From contig NW_026570226.1 of NCBI RefSeq assembly GCF_019649055.1, positions 2,852,001 through 2,916,000 of the forward strand: DNA of 64,000 bases, written 5' to 3'. This document shows, one piece after another, positions 25,793-38,169 of the stretch; position 1 is the stretch's first letter; each line of letters starts with the position of its first letter. This DNA comes from Paramacrobiotus metropolitanus. Its lineage: Eukaryota; Tardigrada; Eutardigrada; Parachela; Macrobiotidae. The notes under the pieces were generated by a model. It searched no databases, had not been told where the DNA came from, and worked only from the letters and a program-made list of their open reading frames with translations. The position numbers were made by a program, and so were the translations under genes.

Positions 25793-26670
25793 TTACAAGT
25801 TCCAGGAACAACCAATATCATTCCCTTCCCCAAATTTACTTCTGCCCGGAAAAGTGCCTAAAACTGCGGCAGCGTTTCCCTTCATTATCGCCAGACTGAT
25901 GCGTTGTTTCAAGAAGGCGGTATATCGGCTTTCTCCTGTCTTTCTCCGAATCAGGCGTCCAACGAAGCTGACTATATCATTCGCGGCTTCTCCAAGCGCG
26001 CCAAGCGTTTCCACCGCGAATGGATAGAGCAGATACTGTTCTCCGAGGGAACGGTACTTTTGTCGCTTCCGACTTTCCGCTTGCCGAGCTGCTGCACCAG
26101 CCGCTTTTGCAGTTCCTTTAAGGTACGACTGTACCATTGTATCTGCGCATGTGGCATCCCATGCCAGCTGTTTTCCATCACGGACGGGTACCAGAGTAAC
26201 TCCATCCGGCCGCAGGCCATTCTCTCCCGACATTCCCTTGGGCTCTAGTTCACTAGGAATACCCGCCCCAAAAAATCCACGGTGAAGAATGCTGTTTAAC
26301 TCGGAATGTAAGCTCCATCTGCCTTTGTTGTACAAACAAGACAAGCCATGGTGACCGTCCAGGGTTCCGGAAACTTGCATGCTTGGCAGTCTTGATTAGC
26401 TACCACGGGTAAGCCAAACCTCATTTAAATGGCGATTCTTACTTGATCATCGGAAAGCAGGGTGCCCAAACTAGCCGCCGGCAACGCATACAACCATGCT
26501 GCAGATTCCTTTTCTGCTTCAGTGAAGCAGCCAGCAAGAGTGCCATTTCCTTGTCGCTTCCGCTTTACATGGTTTTCAGTCTCCATCTCGAGTAAGACAA
26601 TTCCACCACCGGCCAGTCCCAGCTTTTCTGAGATTTCCGAACATGTTCCACTGGCAGTTCCCAATGGTAG
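25793..26670 (-). mobile_element. Fossil retroelement fragment (C-terminal part)
   Basis: The minus strand encodes pieces of a protein tail that I recognise from retroelement ORFs of aquatic invertebrates: AWLYALPAASLGTLL upstream, then GRWSLHSELNSIL, LRPDGVTLVP, LAWDATCADT, SRKRQKYRSLGEQYLLYPFA and RISLAIMKGNAAAVLGT. The RPDG and WDATCADT segments look like an endonuclease-type domain, which is an inference. The copy is old and broken in at least one or two places. It belongs with the same family as the RT piece at 1-345. Confidence 0.6.
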
Positions 26671-26974
26671 GTATCAGTCCATAATGTTATGGCTTCATTG
26701 AGACCCGACAACTGATTAATTGTGTAAACAAAAGGCAAAGAAAGCAACGACACGTGTCGTTGCCGAACATTTGAACGTGAGAATGTTTTGACTAATAAAA
26801 CCTTTAAAACGAAGGTTTTAGCAAACGACCAACGTCGTATCAAATTAAAGAAAATTTGCGCAACAGCGTTGTGATCTTAAATATTTAGTCGGTAATGACT
26901 CGGTATAGCACATTTCTTTAACTTTACTGGCTCAGTTGTTTCCAGAATTGGCGGATCCCTTTCACTCTCCACAA

Positions 26975-27027
26975 TTTCAAACGAATGTATACTTTATATA
27001 CATTCGTTTCAAACGAATGTATACTTT
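26975..27027 (+). repeat. Inverted and direct repeat at the 5' junction of the second LINE
   Basis: ACGAATGTATA, a 3-nt loop, then TATACATTCGT form a hairpin, and the TTTCAAACGAATGTATACTT word occurs twice in direct orientation (26975 and 27007). The LINE-derived reading starts right after the second copy. Confidence 0.6.
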
Positions 27028-27030
27028 TAC

Positions 27031-28905
27031 GAAAAACGAAAGACTCTTCCGAATGCGCAGTAAACCTAGACGCCCTTAATCAGCACTTTGCATCCATGGG
27101 CCAGCATGGATTTCCGCATGTCGTACCACCACCACCCACCGGAAGCGTACTCCTGTCGGGTGACGGAACGCTAATAGTTTGTTTTGTAGGTTCAGCGTAG
27201 TCACACCTGAAGTCGTGATGTCCGTAATTCAGAGCATAAGAGCAGGAAAGAAAGCATCTGGTCCTTTTGGCATCCCAGCGGGCTTACTCGGCTCAGTGGC
27301 GTCGATTCTTGTTCCACCATTGACCTGCATGATCAACAACTCGTTACGGTCAGGCATTTTTCCCTCAGTTTCCAAGATGGCAGATATTTGCCCGAACCCG
27401 AAAGTGACCAACGCACAGCACCCAGATGACTTCCGCCCAATATCGTTGTTGTGCAATATGTCCAAAGTTTTTGAACGTTGTGCCCAAATTCAACTGAATA
27501 ATCACTTGCAAGCGTGTGAGTATTTATCCCATCGCCAGTCCGGCTTTCGCAAAGAGCATTCATGCGAGACGCTGCTGGTAAAAGTAACAGAAACGTGGAA
27601 GTGTGCGATGGACGACGCTGATGTGATTGCAGTAGCCTTTTTTGACCTTAAGAAAGCCTTTGACTTGGTCAACCACCAGCGGCTAATGCTAATGTTGGAA
27701 AAAGCCGGCATTAATGGCGTGCACTGCATTGGTGTTACTCTTATCTCGCTGGCCGTCAGCAGCGTGTGAAGACAAACAGAAGGACCTCGAAGTACTTACC
27801 GGTAATTTCCGATGTACCGCAAGGTACTGTGTTTGGTCCAATTTTGCATAATTTACCTGAATGATTTGTTACGAAACAGCGGCATGTGGTTTGAAATCGA
27901 CGCGTTCGCCGATGATACCATCGTCTATTGCCGCGGGAAAACAAAAGCTATAGCGGCTGAGAAATTGAATACCGCATTGGAGGAAGTCGCAACCTGGTTT
28001 AATGACAACAGTCTGGCACTGAACGTGAAAAAATGCGCCGCAATGTTTGTATGCATCAATACCAATCCAAAGAAAGTGACCCAGTGGTAATGCTGAACGG
28101 TCAAGCGCTGACCGTAAAACAGCGTGTAACGTACCTGGGAGTTGAAGTCGACCATCAGCTGAAACGGGATAAACAGTTCCAGAAAGTGAAACGAAACATT
28201 AATTTCGGTATCCAGAAGATCAAGCGAGTCAGAACCGGTCTCAGCATCCCTCAGCGAGCCACCCTTCACCACGCCTTCGTCAAGCCGTACATAAATTACT
28301 GTGCACTGGCTTGGTCAACGGCGTCTTCGGTAGAGCAGAAGGAGCTGAAGAAACGGCAAGACGCGGCCTTGCGGACCATCACCGGCGGCAGTTGTCGGAT
28401 AACACCGCAACTGTACGTGCAGCTGGGCATCACACCAGCAACCGACTGATGGCGGCAAAAGGAAGCGGTATGGCTGTACAAGATACGTAACCGGAGCAGT
28501 TTTAATGTGCCGTCTTACATGACCAACCTGCTGCCATTCAAGAAAACGAGTGCGAGGTACGAGCTTCGCCGTACAGAGCGGATCGATGCCACCAGGCGGC
28601 TGTGCATCGGGAAGACAACCCTGCAGATGAGGCTGAAACAGTTGTATGATAAATAACGGGAAAATGTTTACTAAAATTGTTGATGGTAAGACTAAAAAAC
28701 TACGTGCGGAAGAGGTGCTCGGTTGTGGTTCTATTGAATTTTACCTGGCTACTTTACGTTCAAATAATTTTCTGTAATATTATGTGACCTCGACTGTTCT
28801 ACCATCTTAATAAGGTTATGTATTTGTTATTTTTCTATTATTATCTGACCAGACTAGCGAGTCCCTCAGGGTTTGTCTGCTCTTGAATAAACTAAACTAA
28901 ACTAA
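27031..28905 (+). mobile_element. Decayed, 5'-truncated LINE related to the 13.5-16.5 kb copy
   Basis: The sequence starts in the linker before the reverse transcriptase (AVNLDALNQHFASMGQHG, compare LNTLNKHFATMGEHG in the intact LINE). It continues through FRPISLLCNMSKVFERC, QSGFRKEHSCETLLVKV, FFDLKKAFD, a FADD box (DAFADDTIVY) and VTYLGVEVDHQLK to a C-terminal end near 28655. At least three frameshifts and one stop interrupt it. The 3' end is a short AAACT tandem tail at 28885-28905, unlike the AATAAT tail of the intact LINE, so it belongs to a sister family. Confidence 0.8.
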
Positions 28906-31025
28906 TATACTCCGAATAGTTCTGTATCTTTTACAATGGACATTGTGGAATTAAGGTTATGCTAAGTAGGAAAGCATTATGTACATAATACAAACCGTTT
29001 TTAGAAAATGGTTTTTTTCACATTTCCAGAGCTAATTACGCTTGCCCATTAAAACCATGAGATGAATCACTGTAATCGGCGAATAAACTGTGCGTCATGT
29101 CACCTCGTGTTTTATGAGGAGAAGCTATACTGGCAGCTTGTAACAATAACCTGAAAAGAATAATAAAAATTCTTGCCTAATTTTGCCATGTGAAATATTC
29201 ACAATCAGTGCGACGGTTTGGAGGTTCTAGCGTACCCACCGACGAGCGACGATGATAGACAATATAAAAAAATAAAATAAAAAATAAAAAAACCTGCAGC
29301 ACTTCTACTGAAGGAGCGTTGATCTGCTTATCTTGGGTCGTTTTCTCATTAATTTTACGTTATTTCTTAAGAAAGTAAAATATTACTGGACTCTTTACAA
29401 CTATAGCAAATTCCGCACGACTCCGTAAATTTGTACCCTTATTCGCTTCCACTTGTGTCATATGTACTTAAGTAAGATACTTTGTAGCGATTTAACCACC
29501 ACTGCGAGAGCGGAAATGTTCATTCATTTTGCGATTTTTCTGCTGTTTTGTCGCATCTTACCGGTTAGCCGCTGCGTATTTACTCACTTATTAGTCTTCT
29601 TGGATTTTACAAAGCGCATTCAACAGTTCCTTGAAGTCACATGCTATACTTAACGGGTTTACCTCATCGTCTTAAACATACAGACTTCACCGTTTTGCAG
29701 TTTCGTATCAAAACTTCCATTGTTCATACATAGAGAGTTACGAGTTCAGTTCTTGATCACAACATGCTTGGAAGAAACAAATTGAAAATTGTGGCCGTTG
29801 AATGTGGAAGCCAAGTCAGTTTAGCGAAGAACAAATCAATTACCGCCAAATGGATAACTGATCCTGCTCTGCAAATTTGTTTTTAAACGTGCACTAAGCA
29901 CCAAAACGAATTAAAAATCCTATTAAGAGCACGACCGATTAAGAGTAGTCGATTTTGTTGTTGGCTGCTGGTCGATTTTAAGCCACCTCCTAGTGAAGTT
30001 AATCACTATTCGTGCCGATTAAGAAATTGCCGATTTGCGAAATTGGCAAATTTTTTTAATCGGACCGAATAACAGACCGATTAATCTGTAAAGCGGTAAG
30101 GTCGATAAGAAGATATTTCTAAAACGTAGGAATTTAATAGCAGTGCTGTTTTCTTCCGCGAAACCAGTCCTATGTGCCTTCCGCGGCTGCAACCGCTGCC
30201 TATGTGGTTAGTACAATATCTTCGTGTTCGGCAAGAGTGTCATCTTGAGCCGGGCAACTTAGACAGAGACGATGGATAGTAACCAGTCGGTGTAACAGCA
30301 TTCCCTAATGAAAATGGAAGGCCGCTAGTATGGGAGATAACCGTGGGCAGACACCATAATTTCCAGACATCCATGGTGCCCGGAAGTGCAGCGGATATAT
30401 GCGAAAACCGGAAGCCGGGAACATATAGCGGCCTGGCAGAATTTTACATAAGACTCAACCACAACCGCTGGCATTCGAAACTTCGGAACCATTGACCAAG
30501 ACCATTGACCAAGAGTCCAAGACCATTGACCAAGACGTTCTTTAAAGAACTGTAGAGAAAGATTAGTGAATGCACAGCAACCCCCGCTCTGGAAGATTAG
30601 CTGCCAAAGAATCGGTATCGAGATTCAGCGAGGGATGCAATTTCTGTTCTCGGTACATTTAGCGACATGGTTGAGAAGGAGGATGTATTTGTATGTTGCC
30701 TTTAAGTTAGCTGAATGGAAACATTAATGTTATCGGTTTTTGTTGCTGGTGCTTGATGAAAGGCATTTTTTAATACAAATAAAATGTCTGTTATCAAAGC
30801 ATTGTATGATATGGAATAAGTATCGCAATAATTCTTTTTTAAATGCTGGATTGTTGTCCCTTTACAAAGCACTGAGCATTTGTTAAGCCAAGGCTGCACA
30901 AGAATCAAGCGTATATAATTGATGTTACAGCGTGGATCCCTCGCTTCGAACAGTTCGAGTGGGTGTTTACCACTCTGTAAATTGCTAACGTGGACGTAAA
31001 TGACAAAAAGGTGTTTTCACTAACG
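28906..31025. other. Gene-poor intergenic region
   Basis: No gene recognised. An A-rich patch lies at 29260-29295 and a 13-bp tandem repeat at 30488-30534. The right end is the 3' flank of receptor C. Confidence 0.4.
30488..30534 (+). repeat. ACCATTGACCAAG tandem repeat
   Basis: Three exact 13-bp copies at 30488-30500, 30501-30513 and 30522-30534; the last two are separated by 8 bp. Confidence 0.8.
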
Positions 31026-31031
31026 TTTATT
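31026..31031 (-). promoter_or_regulatory. Candidate poly(A) signal of receptor C
   Basis: AATAAA on the minus strand about 26 nt downstream of the receptor C stop codon. Similar AATAAA hexamers lie downstream of E (near 46287) and G (near 62431). Confidence 0.4.
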
Positions 31032-31056
31032 AACGAATTGAGCCGGCTACGCACGA

Positions 31057-34000
31057 TTACGTCCGTGTGGTTGCGGAAGTATCGCTTTCCTTTATTAGAT
31101 TATGGCAATCTTTCCTTCGTTTCCGTTGTTTTCCGGGAATAATAGCTTCGAAGAGGATAAGGTAAACTGCCTGCGATCCGCAAGCGGCTGTGAGCAGTAT
31201 AACGAAAACGTATGGCAGAGTTTCCGTTTCGTCAATTACACATGAGAAGAGCGCCAACCACATGCTCAACCATATCAATCCCATCAGGCCAGTGTTTATG
31301 ATAACACCATGAAGTCGTACTTTAACACGCTCCCGGTCGACGCCGCTACGCTTGTCCAGAGCCGTAAGTTTATTTTGGCGCGCATTGGTTGCTGGCAACA
31401 CAAGATCCATGCGGCTTCACATTAGCGATGAAAAGCTGTAGAAATACAACTTACAGACGAAGTAGAATACCACTGTCGAAATGTTAAGTAAGGCCACAAG
31501 CGATACAGGTACAATAAAGGTCACCCATGGGATCCAGGCGCTATCATCACCCAACCAGCACCTACGGCACAGACAAGCTTATGTTCCTGAGCCTGATACT
31601 CATTACCAGAGGTTTTATTGATTACCATTTTTCATGGCTAGCGTAACCATAGCCACCCAGAAGCGGCGCTAAGCTGTCGGAAAATTCCGGCATCGAGGCA
31701 AGGAAAGGAAACGCACAAGGGATTACTGAAACCAAATCCTAGAAAATCTGTCTGCTGTTTTGATAAACAAGAAAAGGAGAAATATTTAGGTAATTTCAGT
31801 AAAGCAATGCAGCAACTAACGTGTCGCTATCAGCCAAGTTTTTATCCTGAATCCGTGATAACTGTGGTAAGGAAGAAGGCCCTCTCTTCCGTACTTAAAT
31901 GGCTGTCGTATGACCTGGACGAGGCGCACCGTTTCCACGGCTGTCCAAGCCACACTCATTAGTGCAAACCAATGTACTATAACCGCATTGGCTAAACAAA
32001 ACCTCTGTCCACACATTTCAGGGAAGGACACCATCATCTGAGAGGTGACTATGAAGCAGTACATGCCGAACAGCGTGATCCACAAACCCGTCCGAATAAA
32101 ATTTTTTTCGTCGAAAACAATTCTTTTCCGCCAAGCTTTTGCTCTGGAAAACACAAGCTTACCAAAGAGCCCCCTCCATCAGGTAATGGTACTACAGGGT
32201 ACTTACATTATAATAATTAAAGCAGTGAGGCAACACACAGTAGATACAACCGCTGTCACTGTGGTCACGATGGCTAAGTCCAATGTAAACGGTTTATCCT
32301 TCGACGCGAAAGAGTTGGACAGGCTGCCACATAATGTTAGTAAAAGAGAGAACGGCGTCAAGTGATCACATGTGCATTCAACGACCGTATTATCCCATTT
32401 AGGGTATTTAGCTGATACTCTGCATCCGTCTGTTGACCATTGTTTGGAGGTATAGTCCAGGAAGATGCACTGGTGCTGCCTTCTAGCCCCGCTGGGATGC
32501 TGTAAACACGGAGCAGTATTACCGACTATGTTGCCTAAATAATTTTTGAAATTTTGTGTTTGTATTTACATTGAAAACCTGATCTATGTTGTGGCGAATG
32601 GTGATAACATCTTTTCGGCTAAGGCTGAATCCTGCAGATGCCAGTAAAATTAAAGGACTTGACCTCTCCCGCAGTTCGCTAATTGGGGTATATCTAGCGA
32701 ATTTGAATACCGGCATCGCGGACAAAGAAAATGCGAACCGTGCTCCCGCTTCATTGGACGTCGACTCCAGACAATGAAAGACGGTTTAATTCCAGTAAAA
32801 GCGGAGCTTCGAAGCTGACTTGGACACACTTAGTGCTTTAAAAGCTTCCCGCAGGACGTCGTCCTTTAAAGCAATCGTGGCTAAAGAAGGGATGCTCTCG
32901 TTGGAGCCAGTCAAAATCAATTTCCCGTGGTTAAAACCGGCGATTTCCATTTTTGTGTAGAGATGCAGATCGTCAAACTGCGCGGAAGCGTTGACCTTTG
33001 CAACATTAGCATACACCGCGAAAGACGCATCATTAAACACGTAAGGTTCCTCCGTTGGTTGCAGCCTGTTGAACATGTCTTCCAGCGCCTGATAAATACT
33101 AACTGCGGCGCTGTGCCCCTCGTCGTTTGCCGTTGGTGCGGCTATTTTCCCCGAGTTTTCCGCAGTGAAAATCTGGCTTGTGATCTGCAGCAGCGTGTTA
33201 ATGGAGTCTTCCTGAGCACCCTCTGATAAATTAGTGGGAATGTCCGTTCCTGAAAATTCTTGGAAGAAGTTTGCGATTGTCACGATGTCACTAAAGCTGA
33301 GCTCCGTATTCGCATCGTTCAGTCCGCTTTGAATCGTGTGCAGCACATTGTGTGTCGACTGCACATAGTAAGAAGTGTTGTTCGGATAATTCTCCTTGTT
33401 GACAGCATTCTGCAGCTCCAGAGAGAATGGGGATAACAGCGTAGTGGCTGCTGTAACAAAATTATGCTGATAGGATACTAGTGGCACTCGGAACGAGAGA
33501 GATTAAAAAAGAGGCAAATCAAATCATTTTTACATGTGTAAAAATTAAAATACATACGAGTAGCAAAGCAACCGTAATCTAACGCTATCAGATTAACGAA
33601 TTCTGGTTCATATTCTGATTTTGAAATTCGTAGTCTGGTTGTTTTTGTTAGTTTGTAGACGTTCCGAACTACCCGGCGTCGTCGGAATCGTTGCTGCTAT
33701 CATAGCTGCGAATGTCGGGGACGTCGTGGGTTCTGTCGTCGTGGGTTCCGACGAAGTAAACCCGGACACTGCAAATGGTTGCGATGGAGCCGAAGTAAAA
33801 GGACTTCCTTCCACTGGTGTAATTGTCGTTGAAATCGTGAGTACCGTCGATGGACCTGTACATATTCCGGTGGCCAGGGTAGCGGGCGCGGCTGCAGTGA
33901 GAAATAAGAATCAATATCATCGCTATTAACACTCGTAGACAGTGACACCACGTAGTGGCAGGCACGATGTAAGCTTTTCAATGGCTTTATTTTCATTGTA

Positions 34001-36345
34001 TAGATTGCCCCGGACGGCGGGTGCTGTTTGATTCAGTTCACCAGCCACCGAGGACACAAGTCCGTGACAGCCTAACTGGTCGTGGGAAATTTTGTACATT
34101 TCGTACATTTTCACCGCACATGCTTTGTGGCAGCGACAATTCGTTATGGGACAACGCGTTGCACATCCCCTTTGCACATCCCGCGACGCGTTGCGTAACC
34201 CCACATCTGACCGCTAGACTGTTTGAAGTCAAAAGATCTCGAGCGATCTGATCTAGATCTACAGCTATGACCCCTCATACCACTAAATAGCCTCGCATTT
34301 CGTACCGCTCTATAAAATCAGCCGGTTTTCTTAATTTACGTTAATATCTCACGACGAATAATTTGATCTCACGGCAGACTGTCCATATACATATGACTCA
34401 TTGCACCACCACCAAATGTTCCCCGGCGACCTGTTGCGCCGCCCGTAGGCCTTAGCTAATGCACTCTGTTGTTACTGCTAGGTAAGTAGGAGATAAAAAG
34501 AAAAATTCAGCCCGGCAGTGACTGGCTTGCACTGGCTGACCGGAGCGCAGAAGCTTCGGACGAAAGTCACGCTGAAGGTCGATTTTGCACGGTCAGTTTT
34601 AGTGCCATCAACCCCTCTAATTGCACTAAAACGCATGATTTTTTTGGAAAATAAGCAAATAATCTCTCATACTGGGATAGCCAAAATTTCCGTAGCTGTC
34701 AGACCCAGATCGTCGGTAGAGAGCAAAGTGAACGTCGTATAATCTGCATGATGCCATCGACGAGCTTCCGCACCAGGCGGACTTCATATGCCTGCGTATC
34801 GGCTGAGGTAGAAAGCCTGATCTCCGGTCGATGAACCAAAAGGCGACCGCGTATTAAACAGCATTTATTTGACTTGTTTTTGCCCGTCAGCAGCGTATAT
34901 CGACGGCCAGACAGTTTAACAGTACCCAGATTAGTCAAACACTCAAAAACGTTTGCTTATTAAGTTTCTTTCCTCATTGTACTGTATGATGTCCCATTGT
35001 ACAACTCAACGTGCGCTAGGCGCTTAATCGAACACGGGGACCATGTGATGTGTTCGGTTAGGACCATGTGTTGTGTTCGGTTAGGACCATGTGCTGTGTT
35101 CGGTTAGCCACAAAAGTTTCAAAACGAATAATTTATTCTCATGTTTTAGTGCAACAAAATTTAATGACTGAGTGGGACCGCGTACTCACCGTATTGAATC
35201 CCCATGGCGTCCACAGCGATCGATTTTAAATCAACTTCACAGTCGTTATTGTGATAGGCGAACCAGTATACCGCAAATGCCTCGCTTTCACGGTGAAAAA
35301 TTGCCTCACCAATATTCCAAACATTCGGTGCAAAACCGTCATAGTCCTCCTCTCTGCCCCAAACCACTTCCGTGGGGAATGTTTCTCCGCTATTCTCGAC
35401 AAACACTTCGAGATAAAACTGGTTTTGTGGGTCGGCAGAAGCGAAAACCGGGTAGTCAGACAACCGATACCAAAATTTCACACGCCACACGGTACAAGAT
35501 CCCGGCGCAATATCCTGACTCCGCAGGACAGCCACGGAGTTGTTTCGCTCCGGCGCAACACCGAAAGGTCGTCTGGTGCAACGTGATAACGCGATCACAT
35601 CAGCTGCAGTTCATACCAAAGAAAGCGTTTTAATCAAGATATAGATATACGCACAACTTCAGCGTTTCGGCATATCTCGCACGCTATAGTGGCTCTATAA
35701 TATATATGTAAGTCCGCTATTGTTATGGTTCGCGAACCGGACACTCAGCTGTACCCACACATTAACAGCAGTCGCTTGAGAGAGCTATCACATTCAATCA
35801 TCTCTCGTATATACGAGAAACTTCAAAGTATCGATCATTTTAGAAGAGCAAAATTAGTTTCAGACACCCCGACCGTTATTGTTCCGTACATAAGTTGAAT
35901 ATTATAGATTTGCCGTAAGTGTAAGCTTGCAATGACTTGTGACTGGTTCCGTATGATAACCATAGCTTCTATGGATAATTCATTTAGTTACTGTACATAC
36001 ATAATTCACTAGCTTTTCCTCCCGAATATTCGTCATTTTCCACCAAATCGAACTGATATTGATAATATTTATAGCCGCGGTACCAGTTTGCGCAGGCGAT
36101 GATAGATATGCCGGTGTTGTCTGGCTGAATTTCTGTTCCCAAACTACACTGGATAAAAGTCTCCCAACTGTAACACATGTGAAATTCATCCAATTACAGG
36201 TACAGACAGTATATACAGAAGATTTCGAAAATCTAAAGTGTATGAAGGGGTTCCGACCTGTAACACGGTGCTGGAAGAGAGCATACCGTCCGTTCACTTC
36301 CTTTAACCAATGCAGGAAAGAGCCGTGCTGCACTTGCGCCTGCAA
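31057..36345 (-). CDS. Adhesion-GPCR-like receptor C, apparently intact
   Basis: Exons from the 5' side: ~36345-36258 (SERTVCSLPAPCY), 36167-36010 (CSLGTEIQ, WYRGYKYYQYQFDLV), 35603-35190 (MAM-like), 33891-33673 (Thr-rich), 33449-32830 (GAIN), 32764-32570 (GAIN), 32499-32217 (GPS CTCDHLTPFSLLL and TM1), 32143-31821 (TM2-TM3), 31724-31626 (TM4), 31561-31455 (TM5), 31391-31057 (TM6-TM7 and basic tail ending TTRT). All junctions have GT/AG ends and matching phase where checked. No stop or frameshift was found. The GPS keeps all Cys and the H-L-T cleavage site, so self-cleavage and a TPFSLLL tethered agonist are expected. Ligand unknown. The signal-peptide exon is not identified. This copy is the best model for the family. 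Confidence 0.85.
35038..35106 (+). repeat. 23-bp tandem repeat, three copies
   Basis: Unit GGACCATGTGNTGTGTTCGG followed by TTA, at 35038-35060, 35061-35083 and 35084-35106, differing at one position. It lies in the intron between the MAM-like and mucin exons of receptor C. Confidence 0.9.
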
Positions 36346-38169
36346 GGGAGAGACCGTCACTATTGTAATAATTTAATGAATCGCTTAGAAAGCAAGTTCG
36401 TGCTTGTTAATAGCAGGTAAATGTCGCCACACAGTTCAATACACGGCCCGGTTAACGTACGATGGGCGATGTCCCAATCAGCCTTTGCGCTTCATGAGTG
36501 ATAAAAACCGTTCCGGAACAAATTCGTTGACACCGAAACTGGTTTGTGATTCCAAAGAATATAGATAATTGTTCTTAAAGTTAGTAGTGTTTGCGCTAGG
36601 AAAACACATACTGTACGACAATGGAGTTTAACTGAACAGCTCGCGACGGCGAAGCGTGCTGTACTGTTCCGTAAACCAGCATACCCAATTCGCATGCCGC
36701 GACCCCGGGCCGCCGGAAGCCCTAAGAGGGCTGTGTGACCTCGCGCTCCTCCTGGCACTTTGCGAATAGCTTGAAATTATATGAGAAAAGGAAAGGTGAG
36801 CAGCTTTTCTGCAAATTTTTGGCTTCTTGTTTTGTTTCTCGTCTTCCACTTGTTTCCTGCGCCTACGCGAAAGGAATACGACGGGCCTGGGCCAATACTG
36901 CCGACCAAACTTCAGAAGGCAATATTTTGGGTTGCACTTTATTTATTTAGCTTTCGGATGGACCGGCACGGATTTACGGTAGGCTCATTAATTTTAAGTT
37001 ACAGTATTCGCTCAACCTCCATAGCAGACCTTGGATTGACATCTAACAAGAGGCTGGTAAACGCGATCACTTCTTGAATCACCGCTATACCGAGACGTCA
37101 GTGATGGCTCTGGAATGGTAATTGGAAGCCAGGCCAGCCAGGGCCAGATTTTTGTCGGTGCCGACAAATCGTCTCAGGTCTGGTACGAGTATTAAAACAA
37201 ATCAAAAAACCAAATTCAAAAATTTTCAGAAATTCAAATTTTGTAATAGCGCATAGTAGTGTGAGATCTAGCCCTGTTGTACGTAGACGCCATACCTATC
37301 AATAAAATCGTTACCGCAGTCCTCCAAAAAGGCGAAACGAAATCCATTCGACCAGTTTATTCAAATCAGAGCGGCACTTTCTGTGCACGGTAATAAATGC
37401 AATGCATGCACAAACTGATTCTTTCGAGATACCTTAAAGACGACATGAGTTTTAAGAAAAACTTGAGCTAGCTTCTAGCGGTTGAACTGCTGCATGTGTT
37501 GAGGGTCTCGGTGGCAATATCGAACAGACAAAGGTGATGATCGACATAACTTTTGCGGTTACTTGACAGTTAAGCGAGCGTGCTTAAAAATTTGATTAAA
37601 CTTTGTAAGACTACAATCGTATCTTAACGTCAAGTATTGCTGATAATCGTTGCAGTGCGGACAATAATGCCGTATTCACGGATATTCAAGGTACACCGAA
37701 TCATCCTTAATCGCTAGCACTAATGCCGGCTCGTTTGACATCAATGAAACCGGAGCGTTGTGTGAACATTGAAAAGGGTTTTGGTTGTACCGTATAAATA
37801 CTTACATATAATGCAATACTTACATAACAGTATGTCGATGCGTTTATATGAGGCTGCATAAGTTACACTTCATGCACAAATTACTTAACGGCGTATTGGA
37901 TGCGTGTTGCGTTGCGATATCAGCCGAATAGTGAGTGCATAAATGATAGAATTATAGATGTATTACCAATAGTAGCTAAGATCGAGCCTGTTTACAGCAC
38001 CATGAATATTTCTAACGCTCAAGAAACATAAGCTTGTAACTTACGGAAAATACCGTCGATATACATCATAAGGTGCAACCGTGCAACCAAAAATGTGGTA
38101 CCAAAAATGTGATACCAAAATTTATTATAAAGTATAGTAAGAGCAGTGAATGGCATGCTGATGAGTAGG
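36346..38169. other. Intergenic region, receptor C 5' side
   Basis: Must contain the promoter and first exon of receptor C, which I could not identify. Short ORFs on both strands around 36.5-37.1 kb have no recognisable pattern. Confidence 0.35.
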
